Shown: positions 34,873-43,612, counted from the first letter of the stretch. The stretch: DNA of 55,438 nt from an uncultured Collinsella sp. (GCA_900541855.1 UQLD01000016.1:1-55438), one strand, 5' to 3'. The notes: generated by a model from the sequence alone, not told the origin. Numbers and translations: made by a program.

Positions 34873-34972
34873 CTGCTGATAATTTTGTCCCACGTTGCTG
34901 CTCATGGCATGTTCGGTCCCCTTTGGGGTACCATGGAAACCGTCTGTATATCGATTCCTTTGGGAGGCTTGT

Positions 34973-35563
34973 ATGAGTCCCATTCAAATCGCCCTGCTGC
35001 TGCTCGCTGTTGCCGGCGTGTGGGCCATCGTTGAGCTCGCGCTTACCCTGCGCAAGACCCGCACCGTTGTCGACTCGCTCGATAAGACCGTTAACGACCT
35101 CAACAACACCATCGCCGAGGCTCAGCCTGTGGTGGCAAAGCTCGATGGCGCTGTCGATGAGCTTACGCCGGCGCTTGCCCAGATGGAGCCGCTGCTTAAG
35201 TCGAGCAAGACGGCAGTTGATGCCCTTACCTCCAATCTCGTAGAGGTCGAAGCCGTGGTTCGCGACATTTCTGAGGTCACCGGTAGCATGGCCGAGGCCA
35301 GCAATGCTGTGTCGAGCGTGACTGATTCTGCGGCAGGTGCCGTGCAGAAACTCTTTAACAAGGTGAAGGCTCCCGCGGCCGACGCTGAGTGCAAGCTTTC
35401 CGCTGCCGAAGAAGCCGAGCAGCCGACCGAGCGTGTCCTGATTGGCGAAGCCGGGGACGATGTCGCTGCTGGTGACAATGATGCACAGAAGCCTGCTGCT
35501 AAAGCAGCCCAGTATTACACCTACACGCCCGCCGAGACCTCTGAGGAGTCCTGCGATGAGTAG
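34973..35563 (+). CDS. DUF948-like membrane-anchored coiled-coil protein
   Basis: A 196-residue protein. One N-terminal membrane segment ('IQIALLLLAVAGVWAIVELAL') is followed by a long helical region with hydrophobic repeats ('TVVDSLDKTVNDLNNTIAEA', 'LKSSKTAVDALTSNLVEVEA') and an acidic, Ala-rich tail. This is the DUF948 (YtxG/YoxC-like) pattern, a family often associated with general stress genes. GGGAGG (34962-34967) precedes ATG 34973. Its last 8 bases overlap the RsbW-like gene, linking it to the sigma factor module. Its function is unknown; a membrane scaffold or sensor role is inference. Confidence 0.8.
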   Translation: MSPIQIALLLLAVAGVWAIVELALTLRKTRTVVDSLDKTVNDLNNTIAEAQPVVAKLDGAVDELTPALAQMEPLLKSSKTAVDALTSNLVEVEAVVRDISEVTGSMAEASNAVSSVTDSAAGAVQKLFNKVKAPAADAECKLSAAEEAEQPTERVLIGEAGDDVAAGDNDAQKPAAKAAQYYTYTPAETSEESCDE

Positions 35564-35933
35564 CGAAGCAACTTGCCCCATTACGCTGACCGTTGCCGGC
35601 GACCCGCGTCTGGCGCGCCTTGTGCGCATGACGGCGGCAAATGTCGGTGCGCTCTGCTCCATGTCCGTCGATCGCATCGAGGACATTCGTATGGCTGCCG
35701 AGGAAGCATTTATTTTCGGCTGCACGGCTGTTGATTCCGATGACATCTCGATCAAATTCGATGTCGACGAATCTCACGTTGGCATGACCTTTACCTTTGG
35801 CGACCAGGCCACCGTCGACGAGGATGACCAGGCCGCTGTGTATGCCGAGCTCATTTTGGCGAGCGTGTGCGACTCCTACGAAAAGACTGCGGCGCCCCTG
35901 ACGCTTTCCCTCGACCTCAAGGCGGATATCTAA
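35556..35933 (+). CDS. RsbW-like anti-sigma protein with degenerate ATP-binding boxes
   Basis: A 125-residue protein that aligns by eye with RsbW/SpoIIAB. The N-terminal 'VAGDPRLARLVRMTAANVGA' matches the first strand and helix. 'DRIEDIRMAAEEAFIFGC' at 39-56 matches the N box, with E50 kept but the Mg-binding Asn replaced by F54. The G1 (DxGxG) and G2 glycine boxes are absent, replaced by 'FGDQATVDEDDQ' and 'YAELILASVCD'. The C-terminal strand is kept. It therefore probably folds like an anti-sigma factor but may not bind ATP or phosphorylate an antagonist. It sits 1 base before a SigB-type sigma gene and overlaps the DUF948-like gene. Confidence 0.72.
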   Translation: MSSEATCPITLTVAGDPRLARLVRMTAANVGALCSMSVDRIEDIRMAAEEAFIFGCTAVDSDDISIKFDVDESHVGMTFTFGDQATVDEDDQAAVYAELILASVCDSYEKTAAPLTLSLDLKADI

Positions 35934-35934
35934 T

Positions 35935-36726
35935 ATGACCGAACGTTCCCGGAGCGGTAAGACCGCTTGGGACAAGGAGAAAACCCGCGAGCTGTTTCGT
36001 CGCTATAAAGAGACCGGTGACCCGGACGCACGCGAGCAGCTCGTCATGTCCCACATGAACCTGGTAAGGTTTCTTGCCAACAAGTTTAAGAACCGCGGCG
36101 AGCCGCTCGATGACCTGATGCAGGTTGGTTATTTGGGCCTGCTCAAGGCTATCGACCGCTTTGACCCTGAGCGCGGACTCGAGTTCACCACGTTTGCCAC
36201 GCCTACCATCCTGGGCGAGATCAAGCGTCACTTCCGTGATAAGGGCTGGAGCGTGCGCGTGCCGCGCCGTTTGCAGGAGCTTTCTGCCAAGGTCAACCAG
36301 GCCACCGACAAGCTCACCAATGAGTTGCAGCGCTCGCCTAAGGTTGAAGAAATCGCTGAGTACCTGGGTGTGACCGTCGACGAGGTGCTGGAGGCCATGG
36401 AATCGTCTTCGGCCTATACCTCGGTGCCCATCGAGGCTCCTGGCGCGTCCGATTCCGATGATGCCCCCTCGATTCTCGACCGCTATGCCGATGACGACAA
36501 CGAGCTCGATTTTACCGATGACCGCCTGGTGATCGAGGAAGCCATCCGCGATTTCTCGCCGCGTGAGCGTGAGGTTATCGAGCTGCGCTTTGTGAAGGGC
36601 ATGACCCAGATCGAGATCGCCAAGAAGCTGGGTATCTCGCAGGTGCAGGTTTCGCGCCTGCTGCGCCGTACCCTTAAGAAGATACAGGACAAGATCGACC
36701 CCGACGGAGTGATGGTTCGTTCATGA
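35935..36726 (+). CDS. SigB/SigF/SigG-type RNA polymerase sigma factor
   Basis: A 263-residue group 3 sigma-70 protein. Region 2 contains 'VRFLANKFKNRGEPLDDLMQ' and 'ATPTILGEIKRHFRDKGWSV'. Region 3 has 'VPRRLQELSAKVNQATDKL'. Region 4 has the helix-turn-helix 'MTQIEIAKKLGISQVQVSRL'. These are typical of the SigB/SigF/SigG stress and sporulation class; in a non-sporulating actinobacterium a general stress role is likely. An acidic insert (SDSDDAPSILDRYADDDNE) sits between regions 3 and 4. It follows the RsbW-like gene after one base, and its stop overlaps the permease gene (ATGA). No clear SigB-type promoter was found. Confidence 0.93.
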   Translation: MTERSRSGKTAWDKEKTRELFRRYKETGDPDAREQLVMSHMNLVRFLANKFKNRGEPLDDLMQVGYLGLLKAIDRFDPERGLEFTTFATPTILGEIKRHFRDKGWSVRVPRRLQELSAKVNQATDKLTNELQRSPKVEEIAEYLGVTVDEVLEAMESSSAYTSVPIEAPGASDSDDAPSILDRYADDDNELDFTDDRLVIEEAIRDFSPREREVIELRFVKGMTQIEIAKKLGISQVQVSRLLRRTLKKIQDKIDPDGVMVRS

Positions 36727-38135
36727 TTGAGCACCCCCAACAAACCGACCGCACGCTGCGCGATACTCGTATTCTGACGCTTCGCATTTGGGCTGTCGTT
36801 GGCTGCATTGTCATCGCAGCCGTCATCTTTAACCTTATGGGTATCCTGGCGCCTGTTATCGAGTTTCTCGCTGTCGGTTCCATCATCGCTTTTGTGATGT
36901 CGCCGATCACTAACTGGCTCGAGCATCACGGCGTCGGTCGTGGCATCGGTTCGCTCATCGCGCTGATCGTGGTTGTGGCAGTGCTCGTTGGCGTCGTCTG
37001 CATCCTGTCGCCTATTTTGCTCGGTCAGATTATGGAAGTCCTGAGCCGTCTGCCTGAGCAGCTTCGCGTTGCGGGCGGTGATCTCAACGAGATGATTTCG
37101 CACGCTAAGACGCTCAACAACACGCCGCTCAAGGAGTACCTGGACGATAATCTGTCCTCGCTGGTTACTGTGGCGTCCAAGTACGTATCGCAAATCGCCG
37201 CTGAGCTCGGTCGCGGCGTGTTCCCGCTGATCACCAACACGGCCTCGCAGCTGTTCGTAATCTTCCTGGGTTTGGTGCTTGCCTACTGGCTTGCCTGCGA
37301 TTATCCCCGTATGCACCACGAGGTCTGTACCATCATCGGACAGGAAAAAGAGACCTCGTACCGCTTTATGGTCGCGATTCTTTCGCGCTCGGTCGGCGGT
37401 TATATGCGCGGCATGGTCGTGACGTCCATCTGCGGTGGCATCCTCGCCTTTATCGGCTTTACGCTCATTGGCCATCCCTACGCGGCACTCATGGCCATCT
37501 TTACCGGCATCATGCACTTGGTCCCGGTTGTCGGTCCCTGGGTAAGCGCGGCTATCGCCACGGTGCTTGGCTTTATGTTCAGCCCCATGCTGGCGTTGTG
37601 GACGCTCGTTGTGACCATGGTGGCTCAAAACGTCACCGATAACGTCATTTCCCCCAAGGTCATGCAGAGTTCGGTGCAGGTGCATCCCATCATGAGCCTG
37701 ACGGCCCTCGTTATTGGTTCGGCACTTATGGGTCCCATCGGCATGGTCATCGCCATTCCGCTGTGCGCGGCCCTCAAGGGCATTTTCGTCTACTACTTTG
37801 AGAACGAGACCGGTCGCCAGCTCGTGGCATACGACGGCGCTGTATTTAAGGGCACGCCATATCGCGATGCCGAGGGCAACCCGGTCGCCGCCTACGACGC
37901 GCTTGGAGACGATACGTTCATTTACGAGTCCGAGCTCATCGGCAACGAGACCGCGCCCGAGGCCCAGGCGATGCCCAAGCCCGAGCTCGAGAATCCCTGG
38001 ATCAAGCTCTCGGGCCTGCAGCCCGATGCGACGAGCTTTTTCAAGAATCCCTTCGCCAAGGACGATGACTCCAACTCGGACGACGATACCAAAACCGGCA
38101 TCGACGGCTCCATGGACGATTCGGATTCCAAATAG
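36723..38135 (+). CDS. AI-2E family transporter (PerM/YtvI-like)
   Basis: A 470-residue membrane protein with about eight segments and the family motifs 'FLAVGSIIAFVMSPITNWLE', 'GMVVTSICGGILAFIGFTLI', 'VPVVGPWVSAAIATVLGFM' and 'VTDNVISPKVMQSSVQVHP'. Members export small molecules or couple Na+ and H+ exchange; the name does not prove autoinducer export. The last 90 residues are hydrophilic, ending in a Asp/Ser-rich acidic tail. ATG 36723 overlaps the sigma factor stop, so it is likely the last gene of the DUF948-RsbW-sigma operon. Confidence 0.9.
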   Translation: MIEHPQQTDRTLRDTRILTLRIWAVVGCIVIAAVIFNLMGILAPVIEFLAVGSIIAFVMSPITNWLEHHGVGRGIGSLIALIVVVAVLVGVVCILSPILLGQIMEVLSRLPEQLRVAGGDLNEMISHAKTLNNTPLKEYLDDNLSSLVTVASKYVSQIAAELGRGVFPLITNTASQLFVIFLGLVLAYWLACDYPRMHHEVCTIIGQEKETSYRFMVAILSRSVGGYMRGMVVTSICGGILAFIGFTLIGHPYAALMAIFTGIMHLVPVVGPWVSAAIATVLGFMFSPMLALWTLVVTMVAQNVTDNVISPKVMQSSVQVHPIMSLTALVIGSALMGPIGMVIAIPLCAALKGIFVYYFENETGRQLVAYDGAVFKGTPYRDAEGNPVAAYDALGDDTFIYESELIGNETAPEAQAMPKPELENPWIKLSGLQPDATSFFKNPFAKDDDSNSDDDTKTGIDGSMDDSDSK

Positions 38136-38141
38136 GCACCG

Positions 38142-38381
38142 CTAGCGTTTCTTGAAGTTGTAAATGACAAGAAACGCGAGAAAAGCGATTGATAAGGGGC
38201 CGGCTACATAGAAAAAGAGAACGTCAATTGCGCGTAGAGTGTAATAGGCTTTATCGCCGGACATTACTGCATACAATACGTAGCCAAATGCTGGTTGGTT
38301 TGCGTACCAGCAGGAGAAAGCCAAAAGCGCTAAAAGTGCTACAACCAGAAGTGCATTCAGGACAAATCGTTTGCTTTTCAT
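38142..38381 (-). CDS. Small membrane protein, unknown, lower GC
   Basis: A 79-residue protein with a Lys/Arg start (MKSKRF) and two hydrophobic segments ('ALLVVALLALLAFSCWYA' and 'VLFFYVAGPLSIAFLAFLVI'), ending in Lys-Lys-Arg. I recognise no family. The start at 38381 is supported by GGAAGGAGC on the minus strand; a longer frame begins at 38435. Base composition is clearly less GC-rich than its neighbours, and it is the only minus-strand gene between 36 kb and 51 kb. It ends 6 bases from the convergent permease. Both points suggest late acquisition. Confidence 0.6.
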   Translation of the reverse strand: MKSKRFVLNALLVVALLALLAFSCWYANQPAFGYVLYAVMSGDKAYYTLRAIDVLFFYVAGPLSIAFLAFLVIYNFKKR

Positions 38382-38474
38382 CGATCGCTCCTTCCGGGTG
38401 AATCTTATATGTAATTCTATAGTAGCCTTTTTCAATGCATCGCATACTCCTAAATAACGTGCACTTTCGCTGTA

Positions 38475-38503
38475 GGGTCGGCTTTATGTCGGCCCTCTTT
38501 TTT
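38475..38503 (+). terminator. Hairpin terminator upstream of alaS
   Basis: GGGTCGGC (38475-38482) pairs, with wobble pairs, with GTCGGCCC (38488-38495), followed by TCTTTTTT. It ends directly at the alaS promoter and would insulate it from upstream transcripts. Confidence 0.75.
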
Positions 38504-38529
38504 GCACTTGCGCGGCGGGATGGTAATAT
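38502..38529 (+). promoter_or_regulatory. Promoter of alaS
   Basis: TTGCAC (38502-38507) and TAATAT (38524-38529) are 16 bp apart, about 46 bases before the alaS ATG. No T-box sequence was found here. Confidence 0.65.
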
Positions 38530-38575
38530 CGTTACGTTTGAACTGTTTCGATGTGAAACCGAGGAGATTCCCTCT

Positions 38576-41233
38576 ATGAGTGCTGACTACCCGTCAATGA
38601 CTACGGCCGAGATCCGCTCCAAGTTCCTCAACTTCTTTGAGGAGCGCGGTCTTAAGCTCTATCCTTCTTCGTCCCTTGTTCCCGACGACCCCTCGCTGCT
38701 GCTTGCCAACGCCGGCATGAACCAGTTTAAGGAGTACTACCAGGGCAAGAAGACCATGAAGGAGATCGGCGCGATCTCCTGCCAGAAGTGTGTCCGCACC
38801 AACGACATCGACTGCATCGGCGAGGACGGCCGTCACCTGTCGTTCTTCGAGATGCTCGGTGACTTCTCCTTTGGCGGCGTCTCCAAGCAGCAGGCTTGCG
38901 CTTGGGCCTTCGAGCTCATCACCAAGGAGTTCAAGCTGCCGCTCGATCGCCTGTACTTTACCGTCTTTACCGAGGACGACGAGACCCACGACGTGTGGCG
39001 TTCTCTGGGCGTTGCCGAGGACCACATCTCCCGCCTGGGCGAGGACGACAACTTCTGGGCTGCCGGCCCCACCGGCCCCTGCGGTCCGTGCTCCGAGATC
39101 TACTTTGACATGGGCGAGGAGGTCGGTTGCGGCAGCCCCGACTGCAAGCCCGGCTGCGACTGCGACCGCTTCCTTGAGTTCTGGAACCTCGTGTTTACCC
39201 AGTACGACCGCCAGGAGGACGGCTCCATGCCGGAGCTGCCGCACCGCAACCTCGATACGGGCATGGGCCTGGAGCGCATGGCCGCCATCATGCAGCACAA
39301 GACCGCCAACTACGACGGCGATTTGATGCAGCACCTCATCAAGCTGGGCGAGGAGATCAGCGGCAAGACCTATGACGCCGACGATTACTCCGGTGCCAGC
39401 CGCTCCCTGCGCATCATCGCCGACCACTCCCGTGCCGTCGACTTTATGATCTCTGACGGCATCCTCCCCGGTAACGAGGGTCGCGAGTACGTCCTTCGCC
39501 GTCTGCTCCGCCGCGCCGTGTTCCACAGTCGCCTGCTGGGCATCGAGGGCGCCTTCCTGACCAAGTTCATCGACGAGGTCAACGCTCAGATGGGCGAGGC
39601 CTATCCCGAGCTGCTCAAGAACGTCGCGCTCGTCAAGGGTATCGTCGCCTCCGAGGAGGAGCGCTTCTCCACGACGCTCGACAACGGTCGCGTCTACCTG
39701 GATGAGGCCCTGGCAGCGCTTGCCGAGGGTACTGTGCTTCCGGGCGATGTTGCCTTTAAGCTGCACGACACCTTTGGTTTCCCCATCGACCTGACCGTCG
39801 AGATCGCCGGCACCGCTGGCCACGATGTCGACATGGACGGCTTCACCGCCTGCATGGAGGACCAGAAGGCCCGCGCTCGTGCCAACGCCAAGGGCGATGC
39901 CTGGGGCAGCTTCAACGACGTGTGGGTCGAGCTTTCCGACAAGGTCGCCGCGACCGAATTCGACGGCTATGACAACGATGCGATCGAGGGTGCCAAGGTT
40001 GTCGCCATCGTTCGCAACGGCGAGTCCGTCGAGTCCGCTGCCGCCGGCGAGAACGTCGAGGTCGTGCTCGACCGCACTCCGTTCTACGCCGAGATGGGCG
40101 GCCAGCAGGGTGACGCCGGCGAGCTTTCCGCCGAGGGCGTTTCGCTGACCGTTTCCGATACCAAGAACCACAACGGCCTGTATGCTCACGTCGCCCACGT
40201 TGCCGAGGGCACGCTGACCGTCGGTGCTACCGTGACCGCCGCGCTCGACGCCGAGCGCCGTGGTTTCCTGCGCCGCAACCACACCGCCACCCACCTGCTC
40301 GACGCCGCCCTTAAGCAGGTCCTGGGCGAGCATGTCTCCCAGGCCGGTTCGCTGGTGACGCCCGAGCACCTGCGCTTTGACTTCACGCACTTCGAGGCCC
40401 TGTCCTCCGAGCAGCTCAAGGCTGTCGAGGACCTGGTCAACCAGCAGATCTTCGCTTCCAAGCCGGTTGTGACCCGTGTCATGGGCATCGACGAGGCTAA
40501 GGCTGCCGGCGCTGTCGCTCTGTTTGGAGAGAAGTACGGCGATGTTGTCCGCGTCGTCTCCGTGGGCGCCGAGGACCAGCCGTTCTCCCGCGAGCTCTGT
40601 GGTGGCACTCATGCCGCCAATACCGCCGAGATTGGCCTGTTCAAGATCATTTCCGAGTCCTCCACGGGCTCCAATGTCCGCCGTATCGAGGCCGTGACCT
40701 CTAAGGGTGCCCTCGACTACATGGCCGACCGCCTGGCGCTCGTTGACGCCGCCGCCGCTGCGCTCAAGTGCCGCGTCGACGAGGTTCCCGCCCGCGTGGA
40801 GAACCTGCAGGCCGAGCTGCGCGAGACGTCCAACAAGCTCAAGAAGGCTCTGACCGGTGGCTCCTCCGACGCCATTTCCAGTGCCATCGAGGGTGCCGTC
40901 GAGCTCGGCGGCTACAAGCTCGTCGTCGCTGAGCTCCAGGGCCTTGAGGCTGCCGACCTGCGCAACGTATGGGATACCGTGCACCAGAAGGTCGCCGGCC
41001 CTGTCGCTTGTGTCGTCGCCAGTGTGACTGAGAAGGGCACTCCGGCCCTGCTCGCTGCCGGTTCCGATGACGCCGTGAAGGCCGGGTTCCACGCCGGTAA
41101 CGTAATCAAGCAGATCGCGGGCCTGGTTGACGGTCGCGGTGGTGGCCGTCCCAACATGGCCCAGGCCGGTGGCAAGAACGCTGCCGGTATCGCCGATGCC
41201 CTCGCGGCCGCTAAGACCGCACTCGGTGCCTAA
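38576..41233 (+). CDS. alaS: Alanyl-tRNA synthetase
   Basis: The 885-residue class II synthetase has 'EIRSKFLNFFEERGL' and 'SLLLANAGMNQFK' at the N terminus. The editing domain holds HTATH (569-573) and CGGTH (675-679), the four metal ligands that clear Ser- and Gly-tRNA-Ala. A C-terminal DHHA1/C-Ala domain contains 'GRGGGRPNMAQAGG'. The frame extends 47 codons upstream, but those bases hold a terminator and promoter. GAGGAG (38561-38566) supports ATG 38576. It starts the alaS-ruvX-mltG unit, an order also common in Firmicutes. Confidence 0.97.
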   Translation: MSADYPSMTTAEIRSKFLNFFEERGLKLYPSSSLVPDDPSLLLANAGMNQFKEYYQGKKTMKEIGAISCQKCVRTNDIDCIGEDGRHLSFFEMLGDFSFGGVSKQQACAWAFELITKEFKLPLDRLYFTVFTEDDETHDVWRSLGVAEDHISRLGEDDNFWAAGPTGPCGPCSEIYFDMGEEVGCGSPDCKPGCDCDRFLEFWNLVFTQYDRQEDGSMPELPHRNLDTGMGLERMAAIMQHKTANYDGDLMQHLIKLGEEISGKTYDADDYSGASRSLRIIADHSRAVDFMISDGILPGNEGREYVLRRLLRRAVFHSRLLGIEGAFLTKFIDEVNAQMGEAYPELLKNVALVKGIVASEEERFSTTLDNGRVYLDEALAALAEGTVLPGDVAFKLHDTFGFPIDLTVEIAGTAGHDVDMDGFTACMEDQKARARANAKGDAWGSFNDVWVELSDKVAATEFDGYDNDAIEGAKVVAIVRNGESVESAAAGENVEVVLDRTPFYAEMGGQQGDAGELSAEGVSLTVSDTKNHNGLYAHVAHVAEGTLTVGATVTAALDAERRGFLRRNHTATHLLDAALKQVLGEHVSQAGSLVTPEHLRFDFTHFEALSSEQLKAVEDLVNQQIFASKPVVTRVMGIDEAKAAGAVALFGEKYGDVVRVVSVGAEDQPFSRELCGGTHAANTAEIGLFKIISESSTGSNVRRIEAVTSKGALDYMADRLALVDAAAAALKCRVDEVPARVENLQAELRETSNKLKKALTGGSSDAISSAIEGAVELGGYKLVVAELQGLEAADLRNVWDTVHQKVAGPVACVVASVTEKGTPALLAAGSDDAVKAGFHAGNVIKQIAGLVDGRGGGRPNMAQAGGKNAAGIADALAAAKTALGA

Positions 41234-41250
41234 GAATCTAAGAAGTCACT

Positions 41251-41679
41251 GTGGTCGCGCTCGCGCTGGACATAGGGGAGACCAGGATTGGCATTGCCGT
41301 CTCGAGCCGTGATGGCAAGATGGCGATGCCCGTCAAGGTGCTCCCGGCTGCAGAGGTCACCGGTATGGCCAAGACGTTCCGCTACCTGGTCGAGGACTAT
41401 GAGCCCGACATCCTGGTAAGTGGACGTCCCCTGACCATGGCCGGTGAGCCCGGCCCCCAGGCCGAGCGCGTTGCCTCCGTGGCGCAAAAGATTGCCGACG
41501 AGCTCGCTCTTCCGCTGGAGTTTGAGGACGAGCGTCTGTCTTCGCAAGAGGCCAAGCGTATCCTGCGCGAGCAGGGCCTCAACGAAAAGCAGATGAGGGG
41601 CAAGATCGACATGATTGCCGCCAGCCTGTTTTTGCAGACGTGGCTCGATCGTAAAAACGAGGAGGTTTCGCATGCCTAG
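41251..41679 (+). CDS. ruvX: Putative pre-16S rRNA nuclease / Holliday junction resolvase RuvX (YqgF)
   Basis: A 142-residue RNase H-fold protein with 'ALDIGETRIGIAVSS' (first Asp), 'ILVSGRPLTMAGEPG', 'LEFEDERLSSQEA' and 'IDMIAASLFLQTWLD' (last Asp). YqgF processes the 16S rRNA 5' end in E. coli and can act on Holliday junctions. The start is GTG 41251, 17 bases after alaS. The stop overlaps mltG by 8 bases, and the mltG ribosome site GAGGAGG lies inside the ruvX end. Confidence 0.94.
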   Translation: MVALALDIGETRIGIAVSSRDGKMAMPVKVLPAAEVTGMAKTFRYLVEDYEPDILVSGRPLTMAGEPGPQAERVASVAQKIADELALPLEFEDERLSSQEAKRILREQGLNEKQMRGKIDMIAASLFLQTWLDRKNEEVSHA

Positions 41680-43105
41680 CGCTTCCGATCCGCGCCAACA
41701 AAATCGTACACGGCAGCCGGCGTCGCGTCCTGCCCAGCCTGGCCAGCGTCCGGCACAGCTGGCGCAGCGTGCAGCTCAGCCTGCCGCGCGCCCGGCGCAG
41801 TCCTTCTCTCATTCGGCCCAACCTGTTCAACGGACGGGTCAGCAGCCTTCTGCTCGTTCGGTTCAGCATTCGGCTTCTCACGCGGCTCAGCAGCCCACTG
41901 CTCGTACGGCCCAGCCTGCAGGCGGTACCCGCTTTAAGCAGCAGGCACCTACCCAGCGAACGCAGGCCCCCCAATCGCATTCGCATCACGCTCGTGGTTC
42001 GCATGGCGTTGCTCCGGCGACCCGCTCGAGCTACAACACGCATGCTCGTCGCGGTGCTCAAAAGAAAAGCTCCCCGGTGCCTATGATTATCGGTGGCGTC
42101 GTCGCCGTGCTTGCGCTTGTCGCGATCGTTTTCTTTGTCGTGCCAGCCGTCAAGGGCTTCTTTGCCGGTGAGGATACGAAGGTCACGGCTGGTCAGCAGG
42201 TTACGGTGACCATTCCCGACGGTGCTTCGGGCGATACGATCGCCTCGATTCTCTCCGAGAACCATATCGTCGAAAATCCCAAGGATTACTATGCGGCGGT
42301 GAAAAAGCTCAACGCCGATATGTCGCTCAAGTCCGGCACCTATTCGTTTACCACGCTCATGGATGCGACCAAGGTTGTTCAGCAGCTCATGGAAGGCCCC
42401 AACGCGGGCTCCAATGCGCTGACTATCCCTGAGGGCCTAACGGTCGATCAAGTCGCCGACCGTGTGGCCCAAGCCTACGACAGCATCTCTAAGGAAGACT
42501 TCCTCAACCAGGCCAAGGCCTCCAACTACGTGGACGACTATAGCTTCCTTAAGGGCGCCGCCAACGACTCGCTTGAGGGGTTCTTGTTCCCCAAGACCTA
42601 TTCGTTGGGTGATTCGCCGACGGCCGATGACGTGATTCGCGCTATGCTCGATCAGTTTAAGACCGAGTACAAGTCGCTTGACTTTGCGAGCTGCGAAGCC
42701 AAGATCAAGGAGCGCTATGGTGTGGAGATGTCCGACTACGACATCGTCAACTTGGCCTCTATCGTTGAGCGCGAGGGCCTCAACGCCGATCAACGTGCGC
42801 ACGTGGCCTCGGTCTTCTACAACCGCTTGGCCGGCAAGCTCGATGGTCTGCGTTACCTCAACAGCGATGCGACCATGATGTATGTCACCGGTGGCGAGGT
42901 TACCGCCGACGACCTGCAGAGCGATAGTCCCTATAACACCTACAAGCACGAGGGCCTTCCGCCCACGCCCATCTGCTCTCCGTCGCTCGAGGCACTCAAG
43001 GCCACGCTTGAGCCGACCGACTCCGATGACCTGTATTTCTACATTACACAGGACGAGGAGTACTTCTCGCAAACCTACGAAGAGCATCAACAGTCTTGGA
43101 ATTAG
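41672..43105 (+). CDS. mltG: Endolytic murein transglycosylase MltG
   Basis: A 477-residue protein. About 135 cytoplasmic residues of low complexity, rich in Gln, Pro, Ala, Ser and Arg ('RTRQPASRPAQPGQ'-like repeats), precede one membrane segment ('MIIGGVVAVLALVAIVFFVV', from residue about 137). A LysM-like region and the YceG domain follow. The catalytic Glu is E366 in 'NLASIVEREG', and the conserved end has 'YNTYKHEGLPPTPICSP'. MltG cuts nascent glycan strands to set their length. GAGGAGG (41659-41665) and ATG 41672 fix the start; an earlier frame opening at 41615 lies within ruvX. Confidence 0.94.
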   Translation: MPSASDPRQQNRTRQPASRPAQPGQRPAQLAQRAAQPAARPAQSFSHSAQPVQRTGQQPSARSVQHSASHAAQQPTARTAQPAGGTRFKQQAPTQRTQAPQSHSHHARGSHGVAPATRSSYNTHARRGAQKKSSPVPMIIGGVVAVLALVAIVFFVVPAVKGFFAGEDTKVTAGQQVTVTIPDGASGDTIASILSENHIVENPKDYYAAVKKLNADMSLKSGTYSFTTLMDATKVVQQLMEGPNAGSNALTIPEGLTVDQVADRVAQAYDSISKEDFLNQAKASNYVDDYSFLKGAANDSLEGFLFPKTYSLGDSPTADDVIRAMLDQFKTEYKSLDFASCEAKIKERYGVEMSDYDIVNLASIVEREGLNADQRAHVASVFYNRLAGKLDGLRYLNSDATMMYVTGGEVTADDLQSDSPYNTYKHEGLPPTPICSPSLEALKATLEPTDSDDLYFYITQDEEYFSQTYEEHQQSWN

Positions 43106-43106
43106 C

Positions 43107-43604
43107 ATGAGGATTTTTAGCCCCAAACGATACGTTGCCTCGGTCGATCGCATCGACCTTGATACCCTGTGGGCCGACGGCAAACGCGCCATTCTGCTCG
43201 ATCGCGATAACACCCTGGTGCCGCGCGACACCGAGCAGGTTCCTGTCGCGGTTTCCGCCTGGCTCGATGCCGCCCGCGCCAAAGGCTTTAAGCTGTGCAT
43301 GGTGTCCAACAACTGGCATCGCGACCAGGTCATGAGCTCTGCACGCGAGCTGGGACTCGAGGCCATCAGCCACGCCATGAAGCCGGCGCCGTTTGCCCTC
43401 AAGGCGGGTCTTAAGCGCCTCGGCGCCACGGCCGACGAGGCGGTGCTGATCGGTGATCAGCTCTACACGGACGTGTGGAGTGGCAACTTCGCCGGCGTCG
43501 ATACTATCCTGGTTAAGCCGCAGGCAACCCAGGACCTGTGGTACACGCAGATCTTCCGTATCTTTGAGCGCCGGGCCCTGCGCGACCTTCCCTGCGAGGA
43601 ATAG
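43107..43604 (+). CDS. YqeG family HAD-IIIA phosphatase
   Basis: A 165-residue HAD-superfamily protein with 'AILLDRDNTLVP' (motif I DxDxT), 'KLCMVSNN' (motif II), a Lys in 'AMKPAPFALKAGL' (motif III) and 'VLIGDQLYTDVWSGN' (motif IV). The family resembles phosphatidylglycerophosphatase-type enzymes (YqeG/GEP4); the substrate has not been determined here. ATG 43107 begins one base after the mltG stop. There is no strong ribosome site, which suggests coupling. Confidence 0.9.
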   Translation: MRIFSPKRYVASVDRIDLDTLWADGKRAILLDRDNTLVPRDTEQVPVAVSAWLDAARAKGFKLCMVSNNWHRDQVMSSARELGLEAISHAMKPAPFALKAGLKRLGATADEAVLIGDQLYTDVWSGNFAGVDTILVKPQATQDLWYTQIFRIFERRALRDLPCEE

Positions 43605-43612
43605 GTTTCGCC

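Noticed and set aside
38435..38575. 47-residue N-terminal extension of AlaS
   Set aside because: These bases contain a terminator and the alaS promoter, and the ribosome site GAGGAG serves ATG 38576.
38400..38575. An alanine T-box leader for alaS
   Set aside because: No specifier loop or GGGTGG T-box sequence; the hairpin ends at the promoter rather than after it.
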